Shown here piece after piece: positions 5,875-6,044 of a stretch of 6,044 nucleotides of DNA. The first letter of the stretch is position 1, and every line of letters begins with the position of its first letter. The position numbers were made by a program, and so were the translations under genes. Below the pieces are notes generated by a model. That model did no database searches. It was not told where the DNA came from and saw nothing but the letters and a program-made list of their open reading frames with translations. The DNA is from Dehalococcoidia bacterium (GTDB taxonomy: Bacteria; Chloroflexota; Dehalococcoidia; GIF9; UBA5629), in assembly GCA_028715025.1 (NCBI GenBank), contig JAQTLG010000109.1, forward strand, positions 1 to 6,044. Reading direction: 5' to 3'.

Positions 5875-5901
5875 ATTCGCGGTATAAAGGAGTGATGCTG
5901 T

Positions 5902-6044
5902 ATGAAAAATTTTCTGCATAATTTTCTGCTTCTCGCTGTATTGCTTGCCACAGTGAGCGCCGTATTTGCGGGATGTACTCCCGGGGTAAAACCTGTCCAG
6001 CAGGCTATTGATCCCCAAGAGGCACAACAAATAGCTTATGATGC
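5902..6044 (+). CDS. Lipoprotein, N-terminal part (cut by window edge)
   Basis: The first 47 codons are present. The product begins MKNFLHNF, continues with a hydrophobic stretch (LLLAVLLATVSAVFA) and reaches the lipobox VFAGC with Cys25, the residue that would be lipidated and become the mature N-terminus. After cleavage comes a short linker (TPGVKPVQQ) and AIDPQEAQQIAYD. The latter vaguely recalls the entry helix of rhodanese-like domains ('IsPeEA..li'), but too little is visible to assign a domain. AAAGGAG 9 nt upstream supports this ATG; the ATG at 5895 is out of frame and stops after eight codons. It is divergent from the second Gfo/Idh gene. The protein is probably attached to the membrane surface. 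Confidence 0.8.
   Translation, partial: MKNFLHNFLLLAVLLATVSAVFAGCTPGVKPVQQAIDPQEAQQIAYD

Noticed and set aside
5818..6030. Open frame of 70 codons on the minus strand
   Set aside because: It lies over the lipoprotein start and its promoter region; the plus-strand frame has a strong ribosome binding site and a lipobox, and this frame has neither.

Overview
The window is 6 kb of bacterial DNA: sigma70-type promoters, purine-rich Shine-Dalgarno sites, tight operons and a lipobox lipoprotein. Base composition looks intermediate. Nothing fixes the phylum. The gene mix (metabolic Gfo/Idh oxidoreductases, an AdhR-like MerR regulator, DUF1214/DUF1254 envelope proteins) would suit an environmental bacterium, possibly Chloroflexota or a proteobacterium, but that is a guess. 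I see no rRNA, tRNA, CRISPR array, insertion sequence or phage gene.

Layout from left to right. (1) 1-121, minus strand: the first 40 codons of a MerR-family regulator that runs off the left edge. Its promoter carries a near-perfect 18-bp dyad at 149-166. (2) 122-401: intergenic, with no convincing gene. (3) 402-3207, minus strand: a three-gene operon, in transcription order a TIM-barrel sugar isomerase/epimerase-like protein, a Gfo/Idh/MocA NAD(P)-dependent oxidoreductase, and a secreted beta-rich protein held by a C-terminal membrane anchor. (4) 3208-3398: a divergent regulatory region with a strong leftward promoter, a rightward extended -10 promoter and an 18-bp near-palindrome between them. 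(5) 3399-4534, plus strand: two overlapping genes for membrane-anchored DUF1214 and DUF1254 proteins. The first appears to lack a normal start codon at the position where its ribosome binding site points. (6) 4537-5715, minus strand: a second, distantly related Gfo/Idh oxidoreductase, tail to tail with the DUF1254 gene with only 2 bp between stop codons. (7) 5716-5901: a second divergent promoter region. (8) 5902-6044, plus strand: the start of a lipoprotein gene that runs off the right edge.

How the genes may work together: an isomerase/epimerase-like protein plus one or two Gfo/Idh dehydrogenases is the usual composition of a sugar, inositol or sugar-acid interconversion module, in which a hydroxyl is oxidised to a keto group and the product isomerised. 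The substrate cannot be read from sequence. The four envelope proteins (beta-anchor, DUF1214, DUF1254, lipoprotein) have no established role. Their link to the sugar module rests only on proximity and, for the DUF pair, on a shared divergent promoter region. The least ordinary points are the isomerase, which appears to have lost two of the four canonical metal-binding/catalytic acids, and the probable ATA start of the DUF1214 gene.
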